This document shows positions 34,647-43,701 of a stretch of 64,000 bases of DNA, one piece after another (positions within the stretch are counted from its first letter, which is position 1; every line of letters starts with the position of its first letter). Source of the DNA: Taishania sp036758285 (GTDB lineage: Bacteria > Bacteroidota > Bacteroidia > Flavobacteriales_D > Crocinitomicaceae); the NCBI GenBank assembly GCA_036758285.1, contig DAIOWV010000001.1:62001-126000 (forward strand), in the 5' to 3' direction. The notes below the pieces were generated by a model, which worked only from the letters and a program-made list of their open reading frames with translations, did not search any database and was not told the origin of the DNA. The position numbers were made by a program, and so were the translations under genes.

Positions 34647-35642
34647 TTAATTTCCAATACTTCTTGGAGAATAGTTAGATGCCAAATCTGCAATTGCCTT
34701 AATATGATCTGGTGTTGTTCCGCAACAACCTCCAATAATATTAATGATTCCATCTTCCAAAAATTCTTTGATTTGCTCTGCCATTATCTCGGGCGTTTCA
34801 TCGTACTGACCAAATTCATTTGGCAAACCTGCATTGGGATGAGCGCTGACACCAAAAGTTGTGTTTTTGCTCAAAATATTTAAATAAGGTCTCATCATAC
34901 TCGCTCCCAAAGCACAATTTAACCCAACAGAAAGTAAAGGAAAGTGTTCCATGGAAATTAAAAACGCATCCGCTGTTTGACCTGTTAATGTTCTTCCAGA
35001 TTGATCAGTTATCGTCCCTGAAATCATGACAGGAAGTTCCGTATTTCTTTCTTCAAAAACATCTTGAACAGCAAACAATGCAGCTTTTGCATTTAGCGTA
35101 TCAAAAATTGTTTCAATCAGTAAAATATCGGCCCCCCCATCTATTAATGCATTGATTTGTTGTTTATATGCAACCACCAATTCATCATATGTTATTCCTC
35201 TAAAACCAGGGTCATTAACATCTGGAGAAATTGACGCAGTTCGATTTGTTGGACCAATTGAACCTGCAACAAATCTAGGTTTATTTGGATTTTTCAATGT
35301 AAATTCATCAGCTACTTCACGAGCAATTTTTGCACTATGATAATTAATATCATATACAGCATCTTCTAGATCGTAATCTGCTTGAGCAATAGTCGTACCT
35401 GAAAACGTATTTGTTTCAGCAATATCAGCACCAGCTTCAAAGTATGCTTTATGTATTTCTCTAATAACATCAGGTCGTGTCAATGACAGTAAATCATTAT
35501 TTCCTTTTAAAGGTTTGTGGTGATTTTCAAACCAACCTTTACGAAAATCTTCTTCTTCCAGCTTATAACGCTGTATCATGGTTCCCATTGCACCATCAAG
35601 AATTAAGATTCGTTGTTTTAAAATATTTTGTATTGAACTCAT
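34647..35642 (-). CDS. Methionine synthase, homocysteine S-methyltransferase part
   Basis: 331 residues matching the N-terminal domain of MetH: ILDGAMGTMIQRYKLEEEDF at 13-32, FEAGADIAETNTFSGT, and the zinc-binding cysteines in GLNCALGA (about 242) and GGCCGTTP (about 305-312). It binds and activates homocysteine, then takes the methyl group from methylcobalamin held by the downstream protein. The natural domain boundary of MetH is here a gene boundary with its own stop and start. First gene after the SAM-I riboswitch. Confidence 0.93.
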   Translation of the reverse strand: MSSIQNILKQRILILDGAMGTMIQRYKLEEEDFRKGWFENHHKPLKGNNDLLSLTRPDVIREIHKAYFEAGADIAETNTFSGTTIAQADYDLEDAVYDINYHSAKIAREVADEFTLKNPNKPRFVAGSIGPTNRTASISPDVNDPGFRGITYDELVVAYKQQINALIDGGADILLIETIFDTLNAKAALFAVQDVFEERNTELPVMISGTITDQSGRTLTGQTADAFLISMEHFPLLSVGLNCALGASMMRPYLNILSKNTTFGVSAHPNAGLPNEFGQYDETPEIMAEQIKEFLEDGIINIIGGCCGTTPDHIKAIADLASNYSPRSIGN

Positions 35643-35669
35643 AGTTACTTAATATAAAAGCCTACTATG

Positions 35670-35689
35670 AAAAAAGATGAAATTCATCT
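35670..35689 (-). terminator. Riboswitch expression-platform terminator
   Basis: On the minus strand AGATGA/TCATCT (35684-35689 and 35675-35680) followed by six T. It directly follows the 3' P1 strand of the SAM-I aptamer, as expected for ligand-induced termination. Confidence 0.75.
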
Positions 35690-35693
35690 ATTA

Positions 35694-35800
35694 CTTATCT
35701 TTTCCGTATAAAACGGATAGGAATTGGCACCTTTTTCAAAATAATTGAATAGGTTGCCAAGGTTTCAAAGGGCCTTTCCCTCCACCTTTCTTCATAAGAT
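35694..35800 (-). promoter_or_regulatory. SAM-I (S-box) riboswitch
   Basis: Reading the minus strand, the conserved S-box core is present in order: CTTATGAAGAAAGGTGGAGG, GGCCCTTTGAAACC, TTGGCAACC, AAAGGTGCCAATTCC, and a closing GATAAG that pairs with the opening CTTAT (P1). This is the classical SAM-I aptamer; with SAM bound, the following hairpin (35670-35689) should terminate transcription of the two methionine-synthase genes. Promoter TAACTTTG lies just upstream at 35819-35826. Confidence 0.95.
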
Positions 35801-35818
35801 ATGGCAATGAACTAAGTG

Positions 35819-35826
35819 CAAAGTTA
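35819..35826 (-). promoter_or_regulatory. -7 promoter element of the methionine-synthase operon
   Basis: TAACTTTG on the minus strand matches TAnnTTTG, placing the start of transcription about 10-15 nt before the riboswitch aptamer. Confidence 0.6.
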
Positions 35827-35911
35827 TAAAGTATTATTTTAATAGACTATTTAAAAATAAAAAAAGTAAAACAACGTATATAAATTGATAGAAATAAAAA
35901 TCAATTACAAT

Positions 35912-36853
35912 ATGAGGTATACTAGTTTAATCACCATTTTTTTTCTCTGTATTTTTTCATGTAATAAAGACAAAAAAACAAGTTCGGCAGGATTAAAGAT
36001 GCAGGACTTTGTTATCAACATATCCAATTATGCTCGTCTATATGATTCTGATTTTATAGTAATTCCTCAAAATGGAATAGAGCTAGCTTTCAATAATTTA
36101 AATCAAGAAGAAGGTGTAAATTCTTTATATTTAAATTCAGTAGATGGATTTGGTGTGGAAGAATTATTCTATAACGGATCACAAAATGAACTTGATGAAC
36201 GTTTAAACCAGTTACAAATACTAAAAGAGAACAAAAAAATCATGGTTGCAGAATATGTTTCCGATTTGTCAAATATTTCAGATGCAATTAATAAAAATAC
36301 AGCTCAAAACTTTATTTGTTTCCCTAGAGAAAATGGAAATTATGATTACAGTCAAATTCCCAATAATATCAATCAAGAAAACTCGAATCACATTTTAAAA
36401 CTATCAGATGCAAAAAATTATTTATACCTCATCAATCCAGAAAACTTCAGTTCAAAACAACAATTTTTAACCTCAATAGCAAACACAAATTTTGATGTGA
36501 TTTTGATTGATTTATTCTTTGAAGAAGAAATGTTAACTAATTCTGACATCAATCAATTACGAACAAAAGCAAATGGTGGAAAAAGATTGGTAATCTCATA
36601 TATGAATATTGGATCTGCGGAGAAATTCAGATATTACTGGAATTCAAAATGGAAACTTCAAAATCCTGTTTGGATTCGTAAAAAATATGATGGATATAAA
36701 GATGAATTTTGGGTTCAATATTGGAATGCTGATTGGCAAAATATCATTTTTGGAAACAATGATTCCTATATGCATAAAATCATCAATACTGGTTTTGACG
36801 GTGTATATCTTGATAATGTTGAAGCCTATTATTTTTTATACCATAAAAAGTAA
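35912..36853 (+). CDS. GH114-like (endo-alpha-1,4-polygalactosaminidase family) lipoprotein
   Basis: 313 residues from the ATG at 35912. A lipoprotein signal (FFLCIFSC, Cys17) is followed by a TIM-barrel of the TM1410/GH114 type: FDVILIDLFFEEEML (about 195-210), KRLVISYMNIGSAEKFRYYW (about 225-244), FWVQYWNADWQ and the closing TGFDGVYLDNVEAYYF. The Asp and Glu residues at strand ends fit a glycosidase active site. An upstream TTG (35885) is open but would bury the signal peptide. No polysaccharide cluster is adjacent; the substrate, perhaps a galactosamine-containing exopolymer, is inferred from the family. Confidence 0.78.
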   Translation: MRYTSLITIFFLCIFSCNKDKKTSSAGLKMQDFVINISNYARLYDSDFIVIPQNGIELAFNNLNQEEGVNSLYLNSVDGFGVEELFYNGSQNELDERLNQLQILKENKKIMVAEYVSDLSNISDAINKNTAQNFICFPRENGNYDYSQIPNNINQENSNHILKLSDAKNYLYLINPENFSSKQQFLTSIANTNFDVILIDLFFEEEMLTNSDINQLRTKANGGKRLVISYMNIGSAEKFRYYWNSKWKLQNPVWIRKKYDGYKDEFWVQYWNADWQNIIFGNNDSYMHKIINTGFDGVYLDNVEAYYFLYHKK

Positions 36854-36905
36854 ATTATTATACATCTTTCATCTATTTCTTACTTCATTTTTTAAATGGA
36901 AATAA

Positions 36906-36913
36906 TAACTTTG
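36906..36913 (+). promoter_or_regulatory. -7 promoter element of carA-eno
   Basis: TAACTTTG matches TAnnTTTG, 13 bp before the carA ATG; a short leader of about 9 nt is predicted. Confidence 0.6.
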
Positions 36914-36926
36914 TAAAAACTTTATA

Positions 36927-38030
36927 ATGGAAAAAAATACCCCAGCAGTTTTAGTACTCGAAGATGGTACGGTCTTTTATGGTAAAGGTATTGGAAAGTT
37001 AGGTACAACAACAGGTGAAATTGCCTTTAATACTGGAATGACTGGTTATCAAGAAGTATTTACCGATCCCTCCTATTTTGGTCAGATTTTAATAATGACA
37101 ACCCCACACATTGGAAATTATGGAGTGCATTCAGAGGAAATAGAATCTGAATCCATGATGATTGCTGGATTGGTGACCAAAAAATTCTCAACTAATTTTT
37201 CTCGTACATCAGCGAATGGATCTCTAGAAGACTATATGCTACAAAATGAAAAAGTTGGTATTTCTGACATTGATACGCGCGCTTTGGTTCGTCATATTCG
37301 TAACAAAGGTGCAATGAACGCCATCATTTCTTCAGAAAATTTAGATGTGGAATCATTGAAATCAGAATTGGAAAAAGTTCCTTCAATGGATGGGTTAGAA
37401 CTTTCTTCAAAAGTTTGTACGAAAGAAGCTTTTGAAGTAATGCCAGAGCATCCAATTTGTAAAGTTTCTATTGTAGATTTTGGAATTAAAAAAAATATTA
37501 TTCGCTGTTTAGTTGATCGCGGGGCACATGTGAAAGTATTCCCAATGAATACTTCTTTAGACGAATTAAAATCATTTAACCCAGATGGATACATGCTATC
37601 CAATGGTCCAGGTGATCCAGGGGCAATGAAAAGCTCTGTTGAATTAGTAAAACAAATTATTGAAACAAATAAACCAGTATTTGGAATTTGTTTAGGACAC
37701 CAATTACTTGGATTAAGTCAAGGGTTGAAGACAGAGAAAATGTTCAATGGACATAGAGGAATCAATCATCCAATAAAGAATTTAAAAACTGGAAAAGGAG
37801 AAATTACTTCTCAAAATCATGGGTTTGTCATCTCTAAAGAAAGTTTGGAAGCAAATCCATCAATCATGTTAACACATATCCATCTGAATGACAATACGGT
37901 TGCAGGAATTGAATTAAAAGATAAATCTGTTTTTTCAGTTCAATACCATCCAGAAGCATCTGCTGGACCACATGATTCTAGATATTTATTTGATCAATTT
38001 ATAACCAACATAAAATCACACAAAGCATGA
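36927..38030 (+). CDS. carA: Carbamoyl-phosphate synthase, small subunit
   Basis: 367 residues. Glutamine amidotransferase subunit that feeds ammonia to CarB for carbamoyl phosphate, used in pyrimidine and arginine synthesis. Seen: N-terminal VLVLEDGTVFYGKGIG, TGMTGYQEVFTDPSY, and the class I amidotransferase triad with Cys255 in FGICLGHQLLGL and the HPE block in QYHPEASAGP. The large subunit carB is not adjacent, which is common in this phylum. Its stop overlaps the eno start (ATGA), so enolase is translationally coupled to it. Confidence 0.96.
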   Translation: MEKNTPAVLVLEDGTVFYGKGIGKLGTTTGEIAFNTGMTGYQEVFTDPSYFGQILIMTTPHIGNYGVHSEEIESESMMIAGLVTKKFSTNFSRTSANGSLEDYMLQNEKVGISDIDTRALVRHIRNKGAMNAIISSENLDVESLKSELEKVPSMDGLELSSKVCTKEAFEVMPEHPICKVSIVDFGIKKNIIRCLVDRGAHVKVFPMNTSLDELKSFNPDGYMLSNGPGDPGAMKSSVELVKQIIETNKPVFGICLGHQLLGLSQGLKTEKMFNGHRGINHPIKNLKTGKGEITSQNHGFVISKESLEANPSIMLTHIHLNDNTVAGIELKDKSVFSVQYHPEASAGPHDSRYLFDQFITNIKSHKA

Positions 38031-39310
38031 CTTATATTGTAAAGATTGTAGGAAGACAAATTTTGGATTCAAGAGGAAATCCAACAGTTGAAGTAGATGT
38101 TGTTACTTCTAATGGAATTGTTGGTAGAGCAGCTGTTCCTTCAGGAGCTTCTACTGGTATCCACGAAGCTGTTGAATTAAGAGATGGTGACAAAGCTATT
38201 TACATGGGAAAAGGAGTTTTAAAGGCCGTTTCAAATGTGAACGAACAAATCAACGAAGCTTTGTTAGGGTTTGATGTTACTGAGCAAAAAATTATCGACA
38301 AGACGTTATTAGAATTAGATGGAACGGAAAACAAATCTAATCTTGGTGCAAATGCTATTTTAGGAACTTCATTAGCTGTCGCTCATGCTGCTGCACAAGA
38401 AACAGGGTTGTCTTTATTTCAATATATTGGAGGTGTAGGAGCAGTAACACTTCCTGTACCAATGATGAACATTTTGAATGGAGGCTCTCATGCTGACAAT
38501 TTAATTGACATTCAAGAATTTATGGTTATGCCTTTTGGTGCATCTTCATTTTCTGAAGGATTGCGTTGGGGAACTGAAATTTTTCACCATCTAAAAAATG
38601 TATTAAAAGAAAAAGGATTATCAACAAATGTTGGTGATGAAGGTGGATTTGCTCCTAATTTAGGATCCAACGAAGAAGCAATACAAGTTGTTTTGGAGGC
38701 CATTAATCGTGCAGGATATAAAGCTGGAGAAGATGTTTGGATTGCATTAGATGCTGCATCATCCGAATTTTACAAAGAAGGGAAATACGTTTTTGAATCA
38801 ACAGGTGAATCCAGAACTTCTGAAGAAATGGTTGCGTTTTGGAAAGAATGGTCTGAAAAATATCCGATTATCTCTATCGAAGATGGTTTGGCTGAAGACG
38901 ACTGGGCTGGTTGGAAATTATTAACGGAAACAATTGGAGATAAGGTTCAATTAGTTGGAGATGATTTATTTGTAACAAATACAAAACGCCTTAAAAGAGG
39001 AATTGAAGAAGATACGGCCAATTCTATTTTGGTAAAAGTTAATCAAATTGGAACATTAACAGAAACAATTGAAGCCGTTCAACTAGCAACTGCAAACTCA
39101 TACACATCAGTAATGAGTCACCGTTCTGGAGAAACAGAAGACAATACAATTGCGGATTTAGCTGTCGCTTTAAATTGTGGCCAAATTAAGACGGGATCTG
39201 CTTCTAGAAGTGATCGTATGTCTAAATACAATCAACTATTAAGAATCGAAGCTGAATTAGGAGATGCTGCCGTATATCCTGGAAAGCGATTTAAATTTCT
39301 TAAAAAGTAA
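38027..39310 (+). CDS. eno: Enolase (phosphopyruvate hydratase)
   Basis: 427 residues. Converts 2-phosphoglycerate to phosphoenolpyruvate in glycolysis. Seen: GRQILDSRGNPTVEVDV at the start, GASTGIHEAVELRDGD, NVGDEGGFAPNL (about 202-213), metal-binding ISIEDGLAEDDW and VGDDLFVTN, catalytic Lys in VKVNQIGTLTE (about 341), and the SHRSGETED signature (about 364-372). It overlaps carA by 4 bp and ends before a hairpin terminator. Product supply (PEP) also suits the shikimate genes at 42-45 kb, though not by operon. Confidence 0.98.
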   Translation: MTYIVKIVGRQILDSRGNPTVEVDVVTSNGIVGRAAVPSGASTGIHEAVELRDGDKAIYMGKGVLKAVSNVNEQINEALLGFDVTEQKIIDKTLLELDGTENKSNLGANAILGTSLAVAHAAAQETGLSLFQYIGGVGAVTLPVPMMNILNGGSHADNLIDIQEFMVMPFGASSFSEGLRWGTEIFHHLKNVLKEKGLSTNVGDEGGFAPNLGSNEEAIQVVLEAINRAGYKAGEDVWIALDAASSEFYKEGKYVFESTGESRTSEEMVAFWKEWSEKYPIISIEDGLAEDDWAGWKLLTETIGDKVQLVGDDLFVTNTKRLKRGIEEDTANSILVKVNQIGTLTETIEAVQLATANSYTSVMSHRSGETEDNTIADLAVALNCGQIKTGSASRSDRMSKYNQLLRIEAELGDAAVYPGKRFKFLKK

Positions 39311-39335
39311 TTTAATCGATTAATTATTGAAAATG

Positions 39336-39367
39336 AGGGTGTCCGAAAAAACGAGACACCCTTGTTT
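39336..39367 (+). terminator. Terminator of carA-eno
   Basis: Stem AGGGTGTC/GACACCCT (39336-39343 and 39355-39362, loop of 11) followed by TGTTTT. Confidence 0.75.
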
Positions 39368-39490
39368 TATTTATACAGATTTATATCAAAGAATATAAAA
39401 TCATTATTTTAGCAAACGAAAAGAAGACTATTTACGTTTTATAAAATATAAAAATAGTTTTCTTAGAATATCATTCTAACAAAGTACCAA

Positions 39491-40720
39491 ATGAATCTAA
39501 CAAAAATATTATCTATTTGCTTTGCTTTATTTAACATATCGTTTATTAAAGCACAGTATACGATACCATATTATTATGATACACTTGAAAGAAATCAAGA
39601 AATAAATTTCAATTTACCATTTGAATATTCCTCTTCTTCTATTTCAAACAAATTAATTACGCATTTTATTCAAGGAGGAGAAATTCCTGAAAGTGTGATT
39701 AACCAACAAGTAGATAATCACAAACAATACAATAGAGTCGGGATAAATTTAAGTCCTTCCTTTGAATACATAAATTATAAGATTAAACCATTTAAGTCTA
39801 AAAACTGGGGATTAATCACTAAAGCAGGTGCGTTATACAATGGGGTTATTAAATATCAAGAAGGATTATTTGGACTAACATTTCATGGAAATGAGCCATA
39901 TTTGGGTAAAAAAATAGACTTGTCCAATATGTCTTTCAACTTCATTGGAGCCCATAAATTTGGAATTGGACTCATTGATGCTAAAACTAAATCAAATGTA
40001 TCATTGAACGTATATGGAATTACAAATTATCTCAATGCGTACACGAATGATGCTCACTTTTCACAAGATGAAACAGGTTTTGATGCTGAATTATTATTAA
40101 GCGGAAAGTATGAAAATGCAAAATCTTCTTCTTTCTACAAAGGATATGGTGTTGGAATAGACGCAAATTTTTTCTTTAATCTTGGTTCAACCGAGAAACC
40201 AACATTCCTACAATTCTCTATTCAAAATCTTGGAGTTGGTTTTTTAAATGATAATGTAATTCGACAATCACTTGATACAACATTAAGTCAAAATGGCTAC
40301 AAAATATCTCAATTAATTAATAATGAAACACTTTTCAATTCTGACAAAACAGTAGCTGATGAAATTGGTCTGGAAAAAGATACTATTTCAAAAACATTAG
40401 CACTTCCTTTTACAGTTCAAATTGGTAAAATAATTGATGAACATAATATGAAGGCAATTCAATTTTATTATGGAGCGAGGGTCTATGTTCAAAATGGCGC
40501 ATTACCAATGGCATATCTTGGTGGACAATATCGAAGTAAAAAATGGTTTAGAGCGGGGATTGGAGCCTCTTATGGTGGGTATACAGGATTCAGAGCAAAC
40601 ATGTATATTCAAGCAGTTGGCAAGAATTTTAACATCGGACTTTCAACTCATGATATTGCTGGAGCAATTGGAATGGGAAAAGGACAAGCATATTCACTCA
40701 GTTTAAGTAGACGTTTTTAA
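39491..40720 (+). CDS. Predicted outer-membrane beta-barrel protein (DUF5723-like)
   Basis: 409 residues: signal peptide (about 1-21, ending FIKAQ) then alternating amphipathic strands with frequent aromatic and glycine residues (FEYINYKIKPFKSKNWGLI; FIGAHKFGIGLID; QFSIQNLGVGFLND) and a C-terminal SLSLSRRF ending in Phe, typical of outer-membrane barrels. It resembles the DUF5723/PorV-like barrels of Bacteroidota, but I am not certain of the family. The T9SS-cargo gene starts 11 bp downstream, so the barrel could be its partner at the outer membrane. Confidence 0.6.
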   Translation: MNLTKILSICFALFNISFIKAQYTIPYYYDTLERNQEINFNLPFEYSSSSISNKLITHFIQGGEIPESVINQQVDNHKQYNRVGINLSPSFEYINYKIKPFKSKNWGLITKAGALYNGVIKYQEGLFGLTFHGNEPYLGKKIDLSNMSFNFIGAHKFGIGLIDAKTKSNVSLNVYGITNYLNAYTNDAHFSQDETGFDAELLLSGKYENAKSSSFYKGYGVGIDANFFFNLGSTEKPTFLQFSIQNLGVGFLNDNVIRQSLDTTLSQNGYKISQLINNETLFNSDKTVADEIGLEKDTISKTLALPFTVQIGKIIDEHNMKAIQFYYGARVYVQNGALPMAYLGGQYRSKKWFRAGIGASYGGYTGFRANMYIQAVGKNFNIGLSTHDIAGAIGMGKGQAYSLSLSRRF

Positions 40721-40731
40721 AAATATAGGAT

Positions 40732-42177
40732 ATGAAATTATTTCTAACAATTATAATTAGTACGTTGTTTACTCTGAATCTTCAAAGTCAAACAAAGTTT
40801 TATAAGCAATTTTCCAGTAACGGATATGATTACGGACAGGGTATTGTGGAATTACCAGACTCTAGTTATGTAATAACTGGTAGTTCATCTAGTTTTGTTA
40901 ATGGACCATCTCAAATGTTTTTATTAAAAATTGACAGTCTAGGAGAATTTATTTGGTCAAAAGACTTTGGAGGAGATGAAACAGATTGGGGAAGAAGAGT
41001 TTTACATATTGAAAATGACGGATTTTATGTAGCAGGATATACAAATTCTATCGGGAATGGAAATTATGATTTTGCTTTGTGGAAAATAGATGAATCAGGT
41101 AATGAAATTTGGTTTAACTCCTATGGTACAGCTGCATGGGAGCGAGTTCATGACATGACATTCACTTCTGATGCAGGAATCATATTGGTTGGTGAAACAA
41201 ATAATACAACTGACGGATTAACGGATCCATACATTGTAAAAACTGATTTGAACGGAAATTTAATTTGGGTCCATCAACTGACAGGAGATGGCGATGGAAA
41301 TGCTTACACAATCAAACAATATGATGACACCACTTATGTTGTAAGTGGCTATAAATACAACGAAACATTAGATCTAAATCAAGCATGGTTGACAAGGATT
41401 CATCAAGATGGCTCTGTATTATGGGATAATACTTATGAAAATGATTATAACTATATGATTAAAGACTTTGAGTTTAATAACAATAATATTATTGTAGTAG
41501 GCTCATGTGAAAATGACAGTGAACAAAAATTTTACTTGGCTAAGTTTGACATCACAAATGGTAATCAACTCATTAAAGACATATCATCTGATGATCGATT
41601 TGGAGAAGGGATTACATTACATGGAGGATCAAATGAATATTCTATTTGTACCGCTTATTTTGGAAGTGCTTCTTATGGATATGAAGATTTATACATCTAT
41701 CAATACGCTGATTACCCCTATTATTTAAGAAACCTTAGTACGATCAAATACACGACCTCACAAAAATTAGGAGATATGATTACAACCTATAACAGATCAA
41801 CTATTGCCGTAGGATATAATGAACACATTGGCCCTGGAGGATCAAGTATTTATGTAATTAGAATTGGGGTTGGACAACCCGATTATGAGATTTATGATAA
41901 CTTTTCGACCACTCCTTTAGTATCTTTAAGTGATATCGAAACTCAAAGTAAAATTCAAGTTTATCCAAATCCAACAAAGGATATTATTAACATAAAGTCA
42001 GATTATTCACTTATAAATTTTGAATTTGAGATTATTGATATTTTTGGTAGAAGTGTTCTAAGAGAAACCAATCATAATAATCAAATGAATGTTTCAAACT
42101 TAAAACAAGGAATTTACAACTTAATAATCAAGAATGAAACTGATGTATTTATCATTAAAAAGATTGAAATTCATTAA
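40732..42177 (+). CDS. T9SS cargo protein with beta-propeller-like repeats
   Basis: 481 residues: signal peptide (about 1-19), repeats of about 50 residues with a GYDYGQGIVELPDSSYVITG / NDGFYVAGYTNS / AGIILVGETNN pattern (about 25-370) like SBBP or delta-60 beta-propeller blades, and a type A sorting domain (about 400-481, opening IQVYPNPTKDIINI). No catalytic motif seen; such proteins are usually surface-exposed. It follows the barrel gene by 11 bp and ends shortly before the bidirectional terminator at 42203-42234. Confidence 0.78.
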   Translation: MKLFLTIIISTLFTLNLQSQTKFYKQFSSNGYDYGQGIVELPDSSYVITGSSSSFVNGPSQMFLLKIDSLGEFIWSKDFGGDETDWGRRVLHIENDGFYVAGYTNSIGNGNYDFALWKIDESGNEIWFNSYGTAAWERVHDMTFTSDAGIILVGETNNTTDGLTDPYIVKTDLNGNLIWVHQLTGDGDGNAYTIKQYDDTTYVVSGYKYNETLDLNQAWLTRIHQDGSVLWDNTYENDYNYMIKDFEFNNNNIIVVGSCENDSEQKFYLAKFDITNGNQLIKDISSDDRFGEGITLHGGSNEYSICTAYFGSASYGYEDLYIYQYADYPYYLRNLSTIKYTTSQKLGDMITTYNRSTIAVGYNEHIGPGGSSIYVIRIGVGQPDYEIYDNFSTTPLVSLSDIETQSKIQVYPNPTKDIINIKSDYSLINFEFEIIDIFGRSVLRETNHNNQMNVSNLKQGIYNLIIKNETDVFIIKKIEIH

Positions 42178-42202
42178 AATATCTTGAGAAATTATTCAAA
42201 AC

Positions 42203-42234
42203 AAAAAAGGTTACTATAAATAGTAACCTTTTTT
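42203..42234. terminator. Bidirectional terminator between the T9SS cargo gene and tRNA-Phe
   Basis: 14-bp perfect stem (AAAAAAGGTTACTA with TAGTAACCTTTTTT, 42203-42216 and 42221-42234, loop TAAA). It can stop both the plus-strand gene and the minus-strand tRNA, whose 3' end lies 2 bp away. Confidence 0.9.
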
Positions 42235-42236
42235 TG

Positions 42237-42309
42237 TGGTGCCTCCAGGAATCGAACCAGGGACACAAGGATTTTCAGTCCTTTGCTCTACCAACTGAGC
42301 TAAGGCACC
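42237..42309 (-). tRNA. tRNA-Phe (anticodon GAA)
   Basis: Cloverleaf on the minus strand: acceptor GGTGCCT/AGGCACC, D-arm with AGCTCAGTTGGTAGAGC, anticodon arm AAGGACTGAAAATCCTT with GAA in the loop, T-arm CCTGGTTCGATTCCTGG, discriminator A. The 3' CCA is not encoded (ACA follows the acceptor), so a CCA-adding enzyme is needed. 73 nt. Confidence 0.97.
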
Positions 42310-42325
42310 AGCCTTATTTGGGGTA

Positions 42326-42355
42326 CAAATATAGTTGTAATATTTGTTATAACAA
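42326..42355 (-). promoter_or_regulatory. Promoter of tRNA-Phe
   Basis: On the minus strand TTG (42353-42355), 19-bp spacer, then TATATTTG (42326-42333). This is the full Bacteroidota -33/-7 arrangement with good spacing, 16 bp before the tRNA 5' end. Confidence 0.75.
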
Positions 42356-42401
42356 GCATTATTTTGATTTTTTTTGAAAATTATTTATTTCAACCATGTT
42401 A

Positions 42402-43658
42402 TCAGTGAGTTACATCTTGCATTTTTTCTAGATCAACCCAAAAAGTAGGATAACTTTTATTAACCACATGAGCATCCTCAATTATTAATTCAACATTACT
42501 CGCCAAAGAAGCAATAGCTAAACACATAGCTATTCGATGGTCATCATGTGAAGAAACAACAGATGATTTAAGTTTTACTGGACCCTCAATCAGCATTGTA
42601 TCATCGATAATATTGATTATAGCCCCTAATTTCTCAAATTCAGCTTTTAACGCTTTACCTCGATCACTTTCTTTGTTTTCAAGACGATGCACACCACGAA
42701 TCCTTGAAATACCTTCAGTTAAAACTGCATAAGTAACTAGAGCAGGAAATAAATCAGGACAATGTGTAGCATCAAAATCCAAAGGCTTCCTTAAAGACCC
42801 ATTAATTTTAATTTCTTCATCAGTTATAACAACAGAACAATTTGAATTCATTAAAGCATTTAAAATAGCTTTATCTGCTTGTTTAGAAGCGATCGAAAGA
42901 CCTCTCATTGAAACATCAAGACCTAATGCAGCTGCAACCAACCAATAAGAAGCAGAACTCCAATCTCCATCAATTTTATAATCCGTGGAATGAATCAATT
43001 GACGTCCATGAATTTTATATTTTGTTGGTCCAATTTCTTCGATTTTCACTCCAAAACTGTTTAAAGTGTGAATGGTCATATCGATATAAGGTTTACTAGA
43101 ACAATTTTCAACAGTTAGTGTCGTTGAACCTTCAACTTGTGAAAAAGCAATTAGAAGTCCCGAAATATATTGTGAACTTTCACTTCCATCGACAGTATAA
43201 TCGCCTGACTTCAAAGAACCATGAATTTTCAAAGGTAACTTACCTTCATTTGAATTAATTGAAACACCCATAAGAGGTAAAAATTGATCAAAGAAAAATT
43301 GATTTCGTTTGATTAAAGACCCTTTACCATTTATTTCAATTTGATAATTTTTTAAAGATGAAATTGCTGTCAATAACCGACAACCTAATCCACTTTCACC
43401 TACGTGTAGTTCTGAAAAAATAGCATTTGAAAAATTACCTTTAATAATAAGCGACCTGTCATCCTTCCAATTAATTTCAGCACCTATCCTTTGAATATTT
43501 TGAATCATTGATAGTTCATCATCACTTGAACCAACATTATGAAGCAGTGATGTTTCTTCGCCCAATGCAGAAATTAACATTGCTCTTTGCGAATCGCTCT
43601 TTGAAGAGGGGATATATACTGTACCTTTTACCTTACTTTTACGAACCTTATAAATCAT
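42402..43658 (-). CDS. aroA: 3-phosphoshikimate 1-carboxyvinyltransferase (EPSP synthase)
   Basis: 418 residues. Sixth step of the shikimate pathway: transfers enolpyruvyl from PEP to shikimate 3-phosphate. Seen: IPSSKSDSQRAMLISALG (about 17-34), GESGLGCRLLTA (about 86-97, a diverged GNAGTxxR loop), VDGSESSQYISGLLIAF, RLENKESDRGKAL (about 327-339) and SHDDHRIAM (about 377-385). The GNAGT loop is altered to GESGL, seen in some Bacteroidota enzymes. It lies downstream of the DAHP-synthase gene on the same strand, with its own -7 element in the 43-bp gap. Confidence 0.93.
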   Translation of the reverse strand: MIYKVRKSKVKGTVYIPSSKSDSQRAMLISALGEETSLLHNVGSSDDELSMIQNIQRIGAEINWKDDRSLIIKGNFSNAIFSELHVGESGLGCRLLTAISSLKNYQIEINGKGSLIKRNQFFFDQFLPLMGVSINSNEGKLPLKIHGSLKSGDYTVDGSESSQYISGLLIAFSQVEGSTTLTVENCSSKPYIDMTIHTLNSFGVKIEEIGPTKYKIHGRQLIHSTDYKIDGDWSSASYWLVAAALGLDVSMRGLSIASKQADKAILNALMNSNCSVVITDEEIKINGSLRKPLDFDATHCPDLFPALVTYAVLTEGISRIRGVHRLENKESDRGKALKAEFEKLGAIINIIDDTMLIEGPVKLKSSVVSSHDDHRIAMCLAIASLASNVELIIEDAHVVNKSYPTFWVDLEKMQDVTH

Positions 43659-43690
43659 AGTTTACTATTGAATCACTAAAAACAACTTAG

Positions 43691-43698
43691 CAAAGATA
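43691..43698 (-). promoter_or_regulatory. -7 promoter element in front of aroA
   Basis: TATCTTTG on the minus strand matches TAnnTTTG, 33 bp before the aroA ATG and just after the stop of the DAHP-synthase gene. It suggests aroA can be transcribed separately. Confidence 0.5.
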
Positions 43699-43701
43699 AC
43701 C

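Noticed and set aside
35720..35745. TGGCAC followed by a T-rich stretch as a sigma-54 promoter
   Set aside because: The -12 part (TTGC at correct spacing) is missing, and the sequence is part of the SAM-I aptamer.
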